Shown piece by piece: positions 8,771-18,632 of a stretch of 32,591 nt of DNA. A program made the translations under genes and the position numbers. The number at the start of each line of letters is the position of its first letter. The first letter of the stretch is position 1. Where the stretch lies: positions 1 through 32,591 of the forward strand of contig JADLEH010000406.1 of NCBI GenBank assembly GCA_020846255.1, read 5' to 3'. The notes beneath the pieces are model-generated. The model searched no databases and was not told the DNA's origin. It saw only the letters and a program-made list of their open reading frames with translations. Source of the DNA: Propionibacteriaceae bacterium. GTDB lineage: Bacteria; Actinomycetota; Actinomycetes; Propionibacteriales; Propionibacteriaceae.

Positions 8771-9172
8771 ATGAAGATGCCCACTGACCAGCTCTCGCTC
8801 ACCTTCGCTGCCCTCGCCGACCCGACTCGTCGCGACCTGGTCGCGCGGCTCGCCGAGGGCGACGCCAGCGTGGTCGACCTGGCCGCGCCCTACCCGATGA
8901 GCCTGCAGGCGGTGGCCAAGCACCTTTCCGTGCTGGAGCGCGCCGGGCTCGTCACCAGGGGTCGGGACGCGCATCGCCGCCCCGTCCATCTCGAGGCAGA
9001 GGTGCTCGCCCCGGTGACCGACTGGCTGGAGCAGTACCGCCGCCGCGCCGAGGCCCGCTACCAGCGCCTCGACGCCGTGCTCGCCGAACTGGCAGCAGAC
9101 GAGGCCTACCCGGAGACGCCAGTCTTCGCCCGGCCACCCAGAACCCAACCACCGTCAGGGAGCCAACGATGA
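8771..9172 (+). CDS. ArsR-family HTH transcriptional regulator
   Basis: LSLTFAALADPTRRDLVARLAEGDASVVDLAAPYPMSLQAVAKHLSVLERAGLVTR; start may be 8771 or 8777 (track uses TTG 8762, inside the operator). Confidence 0.92.
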   Translation: MKMPTDQLSLTFAALADPTRRDLVARLAEGDASVVDLAAPYPMSLQAVAKHLSVLERAGLVTRGRDAHRRPVHLEAEVLAPVTDWLEQYRRRAEARYQRLDAVLAELAADEAYPETPVFARPPRTQPPSGSQR

Positions 9173-9672
9173 CCGTCACCTTCCACTCGGCCCGGATCGA
9201 GGCCGACCCGGTAGTCCCGCTGATCCGCATCACCAGGGACTTCGCCGCCACCCCCGCCCAGCTGCTGCGGGCGCATGTCGACCCCGAGCTGTACGCCAGA
9301 TGGGTCGGACCAAACGACATCTCCACCCGAATCGACCACTGGGACGCGCGCAGCGGCGGCAGCTGGGCCTTCACCAACCTCCGCGACGGTGAGGAGTTCG
9401 CCTTCCACGGCTGCTTCCACGAGGTGTCGGCGAACCGCATCGTCCAGACCTTCACCTTCGACGGCTGGCCGGAGGGGGTGTCGCTGGAGACCCTCACCTT
9501 CACCGACCTCGGCGACGGCCGGACCCGGATGGTGGCCACCTCGCTGGTCGACAGCTTCGAGGGCCGCGACCAGTGGCTGACCAGCGGCATGGAGGTCGGG
9601 GTGAACGACGGCTACAGCAAGCTCGACCAGTTGCTGGCCGCCGGTGCCGTCGAAGCACAGGAGGAGGAATGA
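9169..9672 (+). CDS. SRPBCC/AHSA1-domain protein
   Basis: ITRDFAATPAQLLRAHVDPELYARWVGPNDI...GGSWAFTNLRDGEEFAFHGCFHEV; typical ArsR-linked AHSA1 protein; 4-bp overlap. Confidence 0.9.
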   Translation: MTVTFHSARIEADPVVPLIRITRDFAATPAQLLRAHVDPELYARWVGPNDISTRIDHWDARSGGSWAFTNLRDGEEFAFHGCFHEVSANRIVQTFTFDGWPEGVSLETLTFTDLGDGRTRMVATSLVDSFEGRDQWLTSGMEVGVNDGYSKLDQLLAAGAVEAQEEE

Positions 9673-10145
9673 GCATCATCACGTGCCTGTGGTTCCAGGG
9701 CGACCTCGAGGCAGCCCTCGAGCGCTACACCGGCCTGTTCCCGGACTCGGAGGTGTTCTCCTTCGAGCGGATGGGCGGCATGGAGGACGAGGTGCACCTC
9801 GCCGAGTGGCAGATGCTGGGTACCCGGTTCCGCGCGATCAGCCAGCGCTCGGAGTTCAGGTTCAACGAGTCGATGTCGCTGAGCGTGACCTGCGCCGACC
9901 AGGCCGAGGTCGACCGCTACTGGGACGGGCTGATCGCCGGTGGCGGTGAGGAGTCCATGTGTGGCTGGCTGAAGGACCCGTTCGGCCTGTCCTGGCAGAT
10001 CCTGCCCGCCCGGCTCGCCGAACTGCTGGGCGACCCGGATCCGCGACGGTCGGGCGCGGCCACCCGGGCGATGCTGGGGCAGCGCCGGATCGTCATCGCC
10101 GAGCTGGAGGCAGCCGCCGACCTGGCCGCAGTGGGACCGGCCTGA
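9669..10145 (+). CDS. VOC-family (PhnB/3-demethylubiquinone methyltransferase-like) protein
   Basis: MSIITCLWFQGDLEAALERYTGLFPDSEVFSF...CGWLKDPFGLSWQILPARL; ATGA overlap with upstream CDS at 9669-9672. Confidence 0.88.
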   Translation: MSIITCLWFQGDLEAALERYTGLFPDSEVFSFERMGGMEDEVHLAEWQMLGTRFRAISQRSEFRFNESMSLSVTCADQAEVDRYWDGLIAGGGEESMCGWLKDPFGLSWQILPARLAELLGDPDPRRSGAATRAMLGQRRIVIAELEAAADLAAVGPA

Positions 10146-10199
10146 CGCAGCGCCCGGTTCCCGCAACGGCAGCCGGCCGTGGGCGCCGGCGGCGCCGTC

Positions 10200-11033
10200 C
10201 TACTTCTTGACGCCCTCGAGGGAGCCCTTGATGCCGCCGTCGGGGGAGCCGGCGCTGCACACGATCCGGTGGTCGGCGACCTTCGTCCAGACATCGGCGC
10301 CGGCCAGGAAGTACGTCACCTCGTACTTCGACTTGCCGGAGTCGATCCCGACGAACTCCTTGAAGCCGGACTGGCAGACCGAGTTGAACAGCTTGTCCAG
10401 CTCGGCCCTGGTCGGCGCGGCCTTCGTGGTGATGTTCTTGGTGGCGAAGACCTCGTAGTTGTGGGCGAGCGCGCAGTCGATGATCTCCACCTCGAGAGCC
10501 GGCACGTTCTGCGGCCCGGTGCACTCGCCGATCTTCGGGAAGACCAGGTAGTCGCCCTCGGCGGAGCCGACCAGCCCGCCGTCGGGCGAGCCGACCAGGC
10601 AGGTGATGGCACGGTTCTCCGGCAGTCCCCACGCAGCCTCGTCCGGCACCAGGTAGGCCGAACCGTAGCGGCCGTACTCCGGCTCGACACCGACGTACTC
10701 GACGAAGCTGGGGGCGCACTCGGCGGTGGCCCGGTCGGCGAGCCGATCGGCGCCGGGGTAGACGTCGCCGGTCAGCGGGATGGTGGCATGCACCTCGTAG
10801 TGGTGCGGCTGGCTGCACGGGACGGCCTGCAGGTTGCTGATCGACGCCCCGGTCAGGTCGACCGGTCCGGTGCAGTCCCCGACGGTGAGCTGGGCCACGG
10901 GTTCGGGAGCGGGCGAGGCGGACGCGGCCGGGCTCGTCGCGCCCGTGGGCACGTCCGGCTGCTGCGCCGCTGCGGTGCAGCCGGCCAGCGCCAGCAGCAC
11001 GGCGATGCCCAGCCACAGCAGTCTTCCCGGCAT
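10200..11033 (-). CDS. Septum-formation-domain-like lipoprotein with two tandem domains
   Basis: Lipobox LLALAGC near N-terminus; two repeats beginning GDCTGP.../GECTGP... and ending CLVGSPDGGLVGSAEG/CSAGSPDGGIKGSLEG. Confidence 0.75.
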   Translation of the reverse strand: MPGRLLWLGIAVLLALAGCTAAAQQPDVPTGATSPAASASPAPEPVAQLTVGDCTGPVDLTGASISNLQAVPCSQPHHYEVHATIPLTGDVYPGADRLADRATAECAPSFVEYVGVEPEYGRYGSAYLVPDEAAWGLPENRAITCLVGSPDGGLVGSAEGDYLVFPKIGECTGPQNVPALEVEIIDCALAHNYEVFATKNITTKAAPTRAELDKLFNSVCQSGFKEFVGIDSGKSKYEVTYFLAGADVWTKVADHRIVCSAGSPDGGIKGSLEGVKK

Positions 11034-11087
11034 CGGCACCCCTCCTATCCGCTGCGCCCATGGTAACGGGCCATAGTCTTGGCTCCG

Positions 11088-12329
11088 ATGGAAGCGAAAG
11101 AGTTGGTCTTCCCGCCCGGCGCGACCCGGCACGACTGGGTCCTGGACGCCGCGCTGGCTGCTGGGCTCGGCCTGCTGACCGTGCCGCCCTACGGGGTCCG
11201 CGGCTTCGCCGAGGGCCCCTCGACCTGGCTGTTCGTCAGCGCCGTGCTGATGGTCGGCTCGCTGGTCATGCGTCGCCACTCCCCGCTGCTGGCCCTCGCC
11301 GGGGTCACCCTCGCCGGACTGGTGCAGCTGGTGCTGTCCACCGACCCGATGGCGACGCTCGTCGCGATTCCGGTGGTGGCCTACTCGGTGGCCCGCTGGG
11401 TGCCGGGACAGGCTGCCCGGATCGTGCTCGCTGTCGGCGCCCTCGGCTCGTTCCTCGCCCCGATCCGCTGGATCCTGCTCGACCTGAGCCACCCCAGCAT
11501 CCGCGACCTGATCTGGCTGATGCTCGCCTGGTTCGTCTGCATGGGGCTGGTGATCACCCCCTACGCCGTCGGCCGGCGGGTGCGGGAGTCCAGCGAGGCG
11601 CACCTGCACCGGGTGGCGGTGGCGGAGGAGCGCTACCGCACGATGCTCACCGAGCGGGAACAGGATTCCCGGCTGGCCGAGTCGAGGGCCCGGACGCAGA
11701 TCGCGCGTGAACTGCACGACATCGTCGCCCACTCGCTGTCGGTGATGATCGTCCAGGCCGAGGGCGGCCGCGCCATGGCCGCCAAGAAGCCGGAGGCTGC
11801 GACCGAGGCGCTGAACACCATTGCCGAGACCGGTCGGGAGGCCCTCAGCGAGATGCGGCGCATCCTCGGGGTGCTCCGGGACGAACCCGAGCCCGGCCGG
11901 CAGGCCGACTTCGCGCCCGCGCCGCGGCTCACCGACATCCCGGACCTGGTGGCCAGGACGAGTGACCGGGCGCAGCTGGCCGTCCACGGACAGCCGCCCC
12001 GGGTGCCGCCGGCGCTGGAGCTCACCGCCTACCGCGTCGTGCAGGAAGCGCTGACCAACTTCCTCAAGCACGCCGGCCCGCAGGCGACCGTGCTGGTGAC
12101 GATCACCTACGGGATGCGGGAGATCGGCATCGACGTGCTGGACAATGGCATCGCGACCCCGTCAGCGGTGCCGCAGAACCCCGGTCACGGGCTGCGCGGC
12201 ATGCACGAGCGGGTCGCTTCCATGGGCGGCCGGCTGCTCACCCGGGCCCGCCCCGGCGGCGGGTTCCAGGTCACCGCTGCGCTGCCGATCCCGAGCCAGC
12301 TCAGCCAGCAGGAAGGTGGGTACCGATGA
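11088..12329 (+). CDS. Two-component sensor histidine kinase (HisKA_3/NarL type)
   Basis: ARTQIARELHDIVAHSLSVMIVQAEGGRAM H-box; DNGIATPSAVPQNPGHGLRGMHERVASMGGRL ATPase G-box; ATG at 11088 (TTG 11079 alternative). Confidence 0.92.
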   Translation: MEAKELVFPPGATRHDWVLDAALAAGLGLLTVPPYGVRGFAEGPSTWLFVSAVLMVGSLVMRRHSPLLALAGVTLAGLVQLVLSTDPMATLVAIPVVAYSVARWVPGQAARIVLAVGALGSFLAPIRWILLDLSHPSIRDLIWLMLAWFVCMGLVITPYAVGRRVRESSEAHLHRVAVAEERYRTMLTEREQDSRLAESRARTQIARELHDIVAHSLSVMIVQAEGGRAMAAKKPEAATEALNTIAETGREALSEMRRILGVLRDEPEPGRQADFAPAPRLTDIPDLVARTSDRAQLAVHGQPPRVPPALELTAYRVVQEALTNFLKHAGPQATVLVTITYGMREIGIDVLDNGIATPSAVPQNPGHGLRGMHERVASMGGRLLTRARPGGGFQVTAALPIPSQLSQQEGGYR

Positions 12330-12988
12330 CCCCGATCCGGGTGTTCCTTGCCGACGACCAGGAGCTGGTTCGCAGCGGCTTCCGGATGCTGATCGAGGCG
12401 GAGGAGGACCTGCGGGTGGTCGGTGAGGCCGCCGACGGCGCCGGCACGGTCGCCGGGGTGCAGCAGACCGCCTGCGACGTCGTGCTGATGGACATCCGGA
12501 TGCCGGTGATGGACGGGGTGGAGGCCACCCGGCGCATCGTTGCCACCGGCCTGCCGACCCGGATCCTGGTCCTGACGACCTTCGACCTGGACGAGTACGT
12601 CTTCAGCGCGCTCAAGGCCGGCGCCAGCGGGTTCATGCTGAAGGACGCCCGTCCCGGAGACCTGCTGAACGCGATCCGGACGGTCGCGGCCGGTGAGGCC
12701 GTGATGGCCCCCTCGGCCACCCGGCGGCTGCTCGACCATGTCGTCCCCACCCTGCCGGCCAACCCCGAGGGTGCCGACCCGCGGCTCGACCTGCTCACCG
12801 AGCGGGAGCGCGAGGTGCTGGTGGAGATAGCCGCCGGAGCCACGAACGCTGAGATCGCCGGGCGGCTGTACATGGCCGAGGGCACGGTGAAGACCCACAT
12901 CACCCGGCTGCTGGCCAAGCTGCAGTGCCGGGACCGGGTCGGGCTGGTGCTGTTCGCCTACGAGACCGGCCTGGTCCGCCGGGTGTGA
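12326..12988 (+). CDS. LuxR-family (NarL-type) response regulator
   Basis: Receiver domain FLADDQELVRSGFRMLIE...VLMDIRMPVMDG; LTEREREVLVEIAAGATNAEIAGRLYMAEGTVKTHITRLLAKL HTH. Confidence 0.95.
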   Translation: MTPIRVFLADDQELVRSGFRMLIEAEEDLRVVGEAADGAGTVAGVQQTACDVVLMDIRMPVMDGVEATRRIVATGLPTRILVLTTFDLDEYVFSALKAGASGFMLKDARPGDLLNAIRTVAAGEAVMAPSATRRLLDHVVPTLPANPEGADPRLDLLTEREREVLVEIAAGATNAEIAGRLYMAEGTVKTHITRLLAKLQCRDRVGLVLFAYETGLVRRV

Positions 12989-13064
12989 GCGGGTCAGCCG
13001 CCCGATCACGTCCCGGCGAAGCGTAGATTCGTCCACGACCCGGCTGAAGGCGAAGGAGCAACCG

Positions 13065-16000
13065 GTGCGCGATAACGAGTGGCTCTACCGGGGCAGGTTG
13101 GGACGCCTCGTCGAGGAGCTGATCGTCCCCAACCTCTACGGCGCCACGCACGACCTGGAGCTGTCGGCCTGGCTGGTTCCGGACGAACCGGTGCCCTTCG
13201 CCGAGGCGCTCGCGCAGCCCTACCAGCCCTTCCGGGTGGGCACCGAATGGGGTCGCGGCTGGAGCACGCTGTGGCTGCACATCACCGGCGCGGTGCCGGC
13301 CGAGTGGGCCGCCACGCCCAACCCCTACGAGATCGTGGTCGACCTCGGCTTCCACAAGCAGCTGGACGGCGGCCAGGCCGAAGGCCTCGCCTTCCGGCCG
13401 GATGGGTCGGTCATCAAGGGGATCGAACCGTTCAACAACTACCTGCCGGTGGAGGACCCCGCCCGCATCGACATCTACCTCGAGGCTGCGGCGAACCCGG
13501 TGCTGGCCGCCGGCGGGTCCTGGCACCCGACCCCGTTCAGCTCGAAATACACCGTCCCGGACGAACAGCTCTACGTCCTGCGGCGCCTCGACCTCGCGCA
13601 ACGCAACGTCGAGGTCTGGGAGCTCGGCCAGGACATCGAGGTGCTGGCCGGACTGGTCGAGGAGCTGCCGCCGGACCTGCCCCGGCGCGCCGAGATCGTG
13701 GTAGCCCTGAACGCGGCGATGGACGCCATCGACCCGCGCGATGTTGCCGGCACCGCCGGCCTGGCCAGGGCTGCGCTCGCCGGGGTGCTCAGCCGCCCGG
13801 CCAACGCCAGTGCCCACCGGGTGCTGGCGACCGGCCACGCCCACATCGACTCGGCCTGGCTGTGGCCGGTGCGCGAGACAGTGCGCAAGTGCGCCCGGAC
13901 CTTCGCCAATGTGATCGCCCTGAGCGAGGAGCACCCGGACCTGGTCTTCGCCTGCTCCTCCGCCCAGCAGTACGCCTGGGTCAAGGCCGGCTACCCCCAG
14001 CTGTGGGAGCGGCTGAAGGCGAAGGTGGCCGAGGGCCGGTTCGTCCCGGTCGGCGGCATGTGGGTCGAGTCCGACACCAACATGCCGGGCTCGGAGGCGC
14101 TCGCCCGACAGTTCGTGCTCGGCAAGGCCTTCTTCCTGCGCGAGTTCGGCTTCGAACCCCTGGATGTGTGGCTGCCGGACTCCTTCGGCTACTCCGGGGC
14201 CCTGCCGCAGGTAGCTGCCGCGGCCGGCTCGAAGTGGTTCCTCACCCAGAAGATGTCCTGGAACGAGACCAACGTGCTGCCGCACCACACCTTCTGGTGG
14301 GAGGGCATCGACGGCACCCGGCTCTTCACCCACCTGCCGCCGGTCGACACCTACAGCTCCCGGCTGGCTGCGAACGAACTGGCCAGGGCCGAACGCCAGT
14401 ACGCGGAGCAGGGCCACGGCACGATCTCGCTGGTGCCCTTCGGCTACGGGGACGGAGGCGGCGGGCCGACCAGGGAGATGGTGGCCAAGGCCCACCGCAC
14501 CGCCGACCTGGAGGGCTCACCGAGGGTGCGGATCGGGACCCCGGCCGAGTTCTTCGCAGCGGCCGAGGCGGAACTGCCCGACCCCGGGACGTGGTCCGGG
14601 GAGATGTACCTGGAGAACCACCGCGGCACCTACACCTCGCAGCTGCGCACCAAGCAGGGCAACCGGCGCAGCGAGCACCTGCTCCGCGCAGCCGAGCTGT
14701 GGGCGACGACGGCTGCCGTCCGCAGCGGGCTGGCCTACCCCGTCGAGGAGCTGCGGGCCTGCTGGGAGACGGTGCTGCTGCAGCAGTTCCACGACATCCT
14801 GCCCGGATCGTCGATCGCCTGGGTGCACCGCGAGGCCGAGGCCAACTACGAACGCGTGGCCGGGGTGCTCGATGGCATCATCGGGCGCTCGCTGGCGGCC
14901 CTCACCGGCGCCGGGCAGACCCGGCTGGCCGTCAACTCGGCCCCGGTACAGCTCGCGGGCGTCGGCCCGTTCACCGTGGCAGCTCCGGCAGCGCCCGGCA
15001 GCGGGACGGTCCAGGTCGCTGCGGACGGCGCAGGGTGGGTGATCGACACCGGGGTGCTGCGGGTCGTCGTCGACGGCGACGGGTTGCTGCCCTCGGTCGT
15101 CCACCTCCCGAGCGGACGGGAACTGGTGGCCGGAGGGCGCAGGTTCGGCCTGCTCCAGGTGCACAACGACCGGCCGTCTGCGTACGAGGCCTGGGACATC
15201 GACGCCCACATCGACCGGTCCGTCACCGACCTCGTGACCGCCGAATCGGTGCGCCTGGTGACCCGGGAGCCGCACCTTGCCGAGGTTGAGGTGGTGCGCC
15301 GGATCGGCGACAGCACCATCACCACCCGGCTCGGCCTCGCCGCCGGCAGCCCGGCCATCGACCTCGACCTCGACATCGACTGGCACGAGCAGCGCCGCCT
15401 GCTGAAACTGGCGTTCCCGACCAGCATCTTCACCGACCGGGCTGCCTCGGAGATCCAGTTCGGCCACATCCACCGGCCGACCTACGTCAACACCTCCTGG
15501 GACGCGGCCCGCTACGAGACCTGCGCGCACCGGTGGGTGCAGGTGGCCGAGCCGGGCCTCGGCTTCGCCGTGGCCAACGACTCGACCTACGGCCACGACA
15601 TCCGCAGGGAGCACGCCGGGGGGCGGGCCCCCGGCACGACCGTCCGGCTGTCGCTCATCCGGGGGCCGCTGTTCCCGGACCCGCAAACCGACCAGGGCCG
15701 GCACCGGCTGCGGGTCTCAGCCGTCTGCGGTGCCGACATCGAGGCCGCGATCATCGCCGGGCAGCGGCTCAACCAGCCGGTTCGCGAAGTGCTGGGCGGC
15801 GGCCCGGTCGAGCCCATCGTCACCGCCTCGGCTCCCGGCGTCGTCGTCGAAGCCGTGAAGCTGGCCGAGGACGGCTCCGGGGACGTGGTCGTCCGGCTGT
15901 ACGAGTCGCTCGGTTCCCGGACCAGCGGCAGGCTCACCGCCGGGTTCGGCTACGCCGGTGTCGCAAGGACCGACCTGCTGGAGCGGCAGCTCGGGCCCGA

Positions 16001-16094
16001 CCCGGTCGAGCTGGCCGGACCGCCCGGAGCTGTGGCCCTCGACCTGCGCCCGTTCGAGATCCTGACGTTGCGGTTCCGCGGAGTACACGGATGA
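13065..16094 (+). CDS. Alpha-mannosidase, GH38
   Basis: 1009 aa; ATGHAHIDSAWLWPVRETVRKCARTF, WVESDTNMPGSEALARQF, PDSFGYSGALPQV motifs; AAGGAG SD upstream of GTG. Confidence 0.95.
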   Translation: MRDNEWLYRGRLGRLVEELIVPNLYGATHDLELSAWLVPDEPVPFAEALAQPYQPFRVGTEWGRGWSTLWLHITGAVPAEWAATPNPYEIVVDLGFHKQLDGGQAEGLAFRPDGSVIKGIEPFNNYLPVEDPARIDIYLEAAANPVLAAGGSWHPTPFSSKYTVPDEQLYVLRRLDLAQRNVEVWELGQDIEVLAGLVEELPPDLPRRAEIVVALNAAMDAIDPRDVAGTAGLARAALAGVLSRPANASAHRVLATGHAHIDSAWLWPVRETVRKCARTFANVIALSEEHPDLVFACSSAQQYAWVKAGYPQLWERLKAKVAEGRFVPVGGMWVESDTNMPGSEALARQFVLGKAFFLREFGFEPLDVWLPDSFGYSGALPQVAAAAGSKWFLTQKMSWNETNVLPHHTFWWEGIDGTRLFTHLPPVDTYSSRLAANELARAERQYAEQGHGTISLVPFGYGDGGGGPTREMVAKAHRTADLEGSPRVRIGTPAEFFAAAEAELPDPGTWSGEMYLENHRGTYTSQLRTKQGNRRSEHLLRAAELWATTAAVRSGLAYPVEELRACWETVLLQQFHDILPGSSIAWVHREAEANYERVAGVLDGIIGRSLAALTGAGQTRLAVNSAPVQLAGVGPFTVAAPAAPGSGTVQVAADGAGWVIDTGVLRVVVDGDGLLPSVVHLPSGRELVAGGRRFGLLQVHNDRPSAYEAWDIDAHIDRSVTDLVTAESVRLVTREPHLAEVEVVRRIGDSTITTRLGLAAGSPAIDLDLDIDWHEQRRLLKLAFPTSIFTDRAASEIQFGHIHRPTYVNTSWDAARYETCAHRWVQVAEPGLGFAVANDSTYGHDIRREHAGGRAPGTTVRLSLIRGPLFPDPQTDQGRHRLRVSAVCGADIEAAIIAGQRLNQPVREVLGGGPVEPIVTASAPGVVVEAVKLAEDGSGDVVVRLYESLGSRTSGRLTAGFGYAGVARTDLLERQLGPDPVELAGPPGAVALDLRPFEILTLRFRGVHG

Positions 16095-17491
16095 TCCGCG
16101 CCACCACGATCCGGGTGGGTGGCGTTGGGCGACTCGCCGGCAGGCTGGCGCCGCTGGTCGACTCGGCGCAGGCCTGCATCGCCCGCAACACCGTCCCGGG
16201 GAAGGGACCCGGCGACCCCGCGGCCTTCCTGCAGGCCGGCGGCGCCTATGACACCCCCTGGACAAGGGACAGCGCGATCAACACCTGGCAGGCGGCTGCC
16301 TGGCTGGTGCCACAGGTGGCAGCGGACACCCTGACCATGGTGTGCGAGCCGGACGGCTCGCGGGTGGTCTGGGACACCCAGTGGTGGGACCAGGTGATCT
16401 GGGTGCTCGGCGCCCGTGAACTTGCGCTGGTGACCGGCGACCGGGCCTGGGCCGAGCGGGCCTACCGGGTGGGGGTGGCCACCCTTGCCCAGCTCGACGA
16501 ACGCTGCCTGGATGCGGGAACCGGCCTCTACCGGGGGCCGGCGGTGATGGCCGACGGCATCACCGGCTACCCGCAACGGCTGCACGACCCGCATCGGCCC
16601 GGGGAGTCGTTCGTCCTTGACCATTCGGCGACGCTGCGGATCCACAGCCTCTCGACCAATGCGCTGTACGTGCTGGCCATGGCTTCGCTCGGCGACCTGG
16701 CTGAGGTGACCGGCTCGGATCCCCGGCCGTGGCGGCAACGATCCGCCGAGCTCGCGGCACTGGTCAGGGCACGGTTCTGGCAGGAGGCCGACCGCCGGTT
16801 CGGCTACCTGCTGGTGGACGGCGTCATTTCCAGCGAGCAGGAGGGGCTCGGGCTGGCACTGGCCATCCTCTCCGGAACGGCCACCCCCGACCAGGCGCTG
16901 GCCACCATCGCCGGCCTCCGGCACGCCCCGCGAGGGCTGCCGGCCGTCTGGCCGCCGTTCGCCGGGTACGACCTGGACCGTTTCGGCCGGCACGGTGCGG
17001 CCCTCTGGCCGGTGGTCATGGGCGTCTGGGCCCAGGCCGTGGCTGCCACCGGCGACGCGTCGGCGTTCGGGCTGGAGCTCGACCGGCTGTGCAGCCTGTT
17101 CGAGGGCAGCGGCCTCAACTTCTTCGAGATCTACCACCCGGTGACCGGGTTGCCCGACGGCGGCTGGCAGGTCGGCCGGCACTGGCCGGCCGGACCGGAC
17201 CAGACCTGGTCGGCCACCACCCTGATCGGCACGGTGCTGCACGGCGTCGCGGGCCTGCGGCCCACGCCGTCCGGCCTGCAGGTGCAGCCCTGCCTGCCCC
17301 CGGGCGCCGGGCGCCTGGAACTGCTCGGGGTGCCGTGGCACGGCTCGCACTTCAACCTCGTCCTGCGCGGGGCCGGCAGCCGGATCGATGCGGTCATCGT
17401 TGACTCCAAGGCGGTCTCGACCACAGCGCTGGTGATCACCGATGACGTGCCGAGGAATGTCGAGGTGTTCTGCACCGAGGCGCGCCGCTGA
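16091..17491 (+). CDS. Six-hairpin glycosidase (amylo-alpha-1,6-glucosidase-like)
   Basis: YDTPWTRDSAINTWQAAAWL...FEIYHPVTGLPDGGWQVGRHWPAGPDQTWSATTLIGTVLHGVAGLRP; ATGA overlap with GH38. Family assignment tentative. Confidence 0.7.
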   Translation: MIRATTIRVGGVGRLAGRLAPLVDSAQACIARNTVPGKGPGDPAAFLQAGGAYDTPWTRDSAINTWQAAAWLVPQVAADTLTMVCEPDGSRVVWDTQWWDQVIWVLGARELALVTGDRAWAERAYRVGVATLAQLDERCLDAGTGLYRGPAVMADGITGYPQRLHDPHRPGESFVLDHSATLRIHSLSTNALYVLAMASLGDLAEVTGSDPRPWRQRSAELAALVRARFWQEADRRFGYLLVDGVISSEQEGLGLALAILSGTATPDQALATIAGLRHAPRGLPAVWPPFAGYDLDRFGRHGAALWPVVMGVWAQAVAATGDASAFGLELDRLCSLFEGSGLNFFEIYHPVTGLPDGGWQVGRHWPAGPDQTWSATTLIGTVLHGVAGLRPTPSGLQVQPCLPPGAGRLELLGVPWHGSHFNLVLRGAGSRIDAVIVDSKAVSTTALVITDDVPRNVEVFCTEARR

Positions 17492-17501
17492 CCTACGGGC
17501 A

Positions 17502-17545
17502 CCGCCCGGATACGGGCGGCGGCACCCGCCGGGTCGGCGGCGGGT
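17502..17545. terminator. Double-hairpin bidirectional terminator between convergent genes
   Basis: CCGCCCG-GATA-CGGGCGG (17502-17519) and ACCCGCC (17524-17530)/GGCGGGT (17539-17545). Confidence 0.5.
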
Positions 17546-18571
17546 TCAGGGCAGCAGGGCCAGCAGCGCGCCCGGGTTGTGCCGGTACGTCTCCAGGCTC
17601 TGCTCACCGGAACTGAGCGCTTCCAGGGTCTCGGTGAGCACGGAGTTCACCGGGGTAGCGACGCCGTGCTCTGCGCCGTACCTTGCCACGGCACCGTTGA
17701 GGAAGCGGACCTCCGTCTGGCCCCTGCCGGAGTGCAGGTCGATGTGGAAGGAAGGCATCTTGTCGCCCCGGCCACCACCGAGGGCCTTCGTCAGTGCCGG
17801 CTGCGCGATGAACTGCGGCAGGCGAGACGCAGCCAGCGCCAGTGCCCGCACCGGGGTGCCGGGCAGGTCGACCGGCCGGTAGCCGAGGGCGGCCATCACG
17901 GCGAGGCATTCGCGCAGCACAGCGATCTCCACCTCGTACAGCCGCCGGTCGGCGAACAGCACCGAGACCGGTTCGTCGAGGATGGCGGAGGTGGCATTGC
18001 CGGTGAGGTTGGTGAGCAGCTTCGACCACTTCATCGGGCCGGGCCGGGCATAGCCGATGCCGTTCAGCCGGGCGTCGTTCAGCGCTGCCACGATCCGCGA
18101 CCCCAGCGGGTGGTCCAGGGCGATCCCGATGCCGCGGCGCTTCTCCTCCACCACCTGGCCGGTGCCGGGCTTGCTGACGGCCGTGGTCACCGTCCCGGTG
18201 ATCACCTGGTCGGCGCCGAGCCGGGCGGCGATCAGCGGCTCGTTGTCGACGCCGTTCTGCAGCGAGAGGATCGGCGGCAGGGTGACGCCGGTGGCCTGCA
18301 GGCCGTCAAGGGCCGCTCCGGTGTCGAAGGACTTCAGCGCGAAGACGGCCACATCGTGGGGGCCCGCGGCCAGCGCCTCGGTGGCGGATCCGAACACCTT
18401 GAAGTTCCGGACTCCGACACTGTGGCCTTCCCGGGTCAGCCGGAGTCCCTGCTCAGCGATCACCTCCGCAGCCGAGGGCTGCTCGCTGTAGGTGACCTGG
18501 TGCCCGGCAGCGGCCAGCGAGCCGCCGACATAGGTACCGATCGCCCCGGCGCCGAGGAACAGGAAGCGCAT
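17546..18571 (-). CDS. Ketopantoate reductase family (2-dehydropantoate 2-reductase)
   Basis: MRFLFLGAGAIGTYVGGSLAAAGHQVTY Rossmann motif; MKWSKLLTNLTGNATSAI is characteristic of ApbA/PanE C-domain. Start 18571 or 18577. Confidence 0.88.
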   Translation of the reverse strand: MRFLFLGAGAIGTYVGGSLAAAGHQVTYSEQPSAAEVIAEQGLRLTREGHSVGVRNFKVFGSATEALAAGPHDVAVFALKSFDTGAALDGLQATGVTLPPILSLQNGVDNEPLIAARLGADQVITGTVTTAVSKPGTGQVVEEKRRGIGIALDHPLGSRIVAALNDARLNGIGYARPGPMKWSKLLTNLTGNATSAILDEPVSVLFADRRLYEVEIAVLRECLAVMAALGYRPVDLPGTPVRALALAASRLPQFIAQPALTKALGGGRGDKMPSFHIDLHSGRGQTEVRFLNGAVARYGAEHGVATPVNSVLTETLEALSSGEQSLETYRHNPGALLALLP

Positions 18572-18632
18572 GGCCATCCTCCATTTCAGTCGCTGGCAGC
18601 CTTGCACACAGCCATCGGCGGCGAAAGCCGGA

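Noticed and set aside
10182-10196. GGCGCC-GGC-GGCGCC palindrome as terminator between VOC and lipoprotein genes
   Set aside because: Too short with a 3-nt loop and no U-tract; such GC palindromes are expected by chance in this composition.
10200-12071. 623-aa minus-strand ORF extending over the histidine kinase
   Set aside because: Only the 10200-11033 part (from the lipoprotein Met with lipobox) is plausible; the upstream extension is antisense to the kinase.
12900-14495. 531-aa minus-strand ORF opposite GH38
   Set aside because: Shadow ORF; the plus strand encodes a complete GH38 with catalytic motifs.
15950-17350. 466-aa minus-strand ORF opposite the six-hairpin glycosidase
   Set aside because: Shadow ORF without recognisable domain; plus-strand gene has coherent motifs and start/stop coupling.
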